Assembly (NCBI RefSeq): GCF_008705135.1
Contig: NZ_CP023694.1
Coordinates: forward strand, 62,001-126,000
Length of the DNA stretch: 64,000 bases
Source of the DNA: Streptomyces coeruleorubidus
GTDB taxonomy: Bacteria; Actinomycetota; Actinomycetes; Streptomycetales; Streptomycetaceae
Direction: 5' to 3'
In this document: positions 63,646 through 64,000 of the stretch, one piece after another
Layout: every line of letters starts with the position of its first letter
Position numbering within the stretch: position 1 is the stretch's first letter
Translations under genes and position numbers: made by a program
The notes under the pieces: model-generated
Database searches by the model: none
Seen by the model: only the letters and a program-made list of their open reading frames with translations
What the model was told of the DNA's origin: nothing

Positions 63646-63753
63646 GAGTGATGTCCCTTCCCTTCCACACCAGGCTCGCCCGCGGCTCGCACCGCTGACA
63701 GTGGCGGTATCGCCACGGTTCAAAAGGATCTCGCCACGCGCTGCCCGGGCGTG

Positions 63754-64000
63754 TTACTCGCCCCGGGTGAAGGTGCGCCGGTAGTCGCTCGGTGTGGTGC
63801 CGAGGATGCGCTGGAAGTGCAGGCGCAGGTTCGCGCCCGTACCGAGCCCGACGTCGGCGGCGATCTGTTCGACGCTGCGCTCCGAGCACTCGAGCAGTTC
63901 GCGGGCCAGGTCGATGCGGGCGCGCATCACCCACTGCATCGGCGTGTAGCCGGTCTCCTCGACGAAGCGCCGGGAGAACGTGCGCGGCGAGACCCCCGCC
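63754..64000 (-). CDS. AraC/GlxA-family regulator, C-terminal part
   Basis: A partial gene running off the right edge. The C-terminal double helix-turn-helix is present: VSPRTFSRRFVEETGYTPMQ, then WVMRARIDLARELLECSERS, VEQIAADVGLGTGANLRLHF and RILGTTPSDYRRTF, with a stop at 63754. The GlxA-type N-terminal domain would lie beyond the window. It is on the same strand as gap, about 110 bases upstream of it. Confidence 0.85.
   Translation of the reverse strand, partial: AGVSPRTFSRRFVEETGYTPMQWVMRARIDLARELLECSERSVEQIAADVGLGTGANLRLHFQRILGTTPSDYRRTFTRGE

Overview
The window looks like chromosome from a high-GC Gram-positive bacterium, most probably Streptomyces or a close relative. The evidence is codon use with G/C in third positions, frequent GTG/TTG starts, rare TTA leucine codons (the bldA signature), a streptogrisin-type secreted protease, a DUF6207 remnant, an MmyB-type XRE remnant, an nSTAND1/WD40 protein and a C40 (NlpC/P60) protein. 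No rRNA, tRNA, CRISPR array or intact transposon was recognised. The density of broken genes suggests an accessory region such as a chromosome arm.

Layout. 0-9 kb: a P-loop kinase, small conserved genes, an AsnC regulator divergent from an EamA exporter, a ComB-like phosphatase, a haloacetate-dehalogenase-like hydrolase and an SDR, mixed with remnants (DUF6207, ATP-dependent DNA ligase, an IS1182-type transposase tail, ADP-ribosylglycohydrolase). 9-20.6 kb: a decay zone. An intact intradiol dioxygenase fused to a SnoaL domain sits beside a frameshifted quinone oxidoreductase, two frameshifted TetR genes, pieces of SDR, XdhC, XRE/MmyB, alcohol dehydrogenase and cupin genes, and two intact paralogous MFS exporters. 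20.6-34.5 kb: mostly intact genes, namely a GH36 alpha-galactosidase, two unknown secreted proteins, a 1191-residue XRE-nSTAND1-TM-WD40 protein, an FG-GAP secreted protein, a serine protease, a DUF350 protein and nicotinamidase.

34.8-42.8 kb is one clean operon: LacI regulator, sugar-binding lipoprotein, two permeases, GH1 beta-glucosidase and GH31 alpha-xylosidase. The GH31 catalytic aspartates fall at residues 416 and 482, as in E. coli YicI. The set suggests import and cleavage of alpha-xylosylated glucosides such as isoprimeverose or xyloglucan fragments, with an ATPase encoded elsewhere.

43-59.5 kb: transaldolase, folE beside an ArsR-like gene that has lost its recognition helix, a C40 protein without its catalytic Cys, a two-component system with an MMPL transporter tail in front of it, a translationally coupled MFS/FAD-monooxygenase pair, a VOC/ArsR pair, a TetR/MDMPI pair divergent from an SDR, a broken aldehyde dehydrogenase, and an intact ADP-ribosylglycohydrolase with a ligase scrap before it. 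59.5-64 kb: a small membrane protein, a 771-residue protein made of a helix-turn-helix-like head, a coiled coil and about thirteen 32-residue helical repeats, glyceraldehyde-3-phosphate dehydrogenase, and the end of an AraC-family regulator.

Regulation is readable at several places. Palindromes lie between divergent genes or upstream of starts at 3680, 7664, 11366, 12584, 15373, 34760 and 56050. A related palindromic motif recurs upstream of both MFS paralogues and the XRE remnant.
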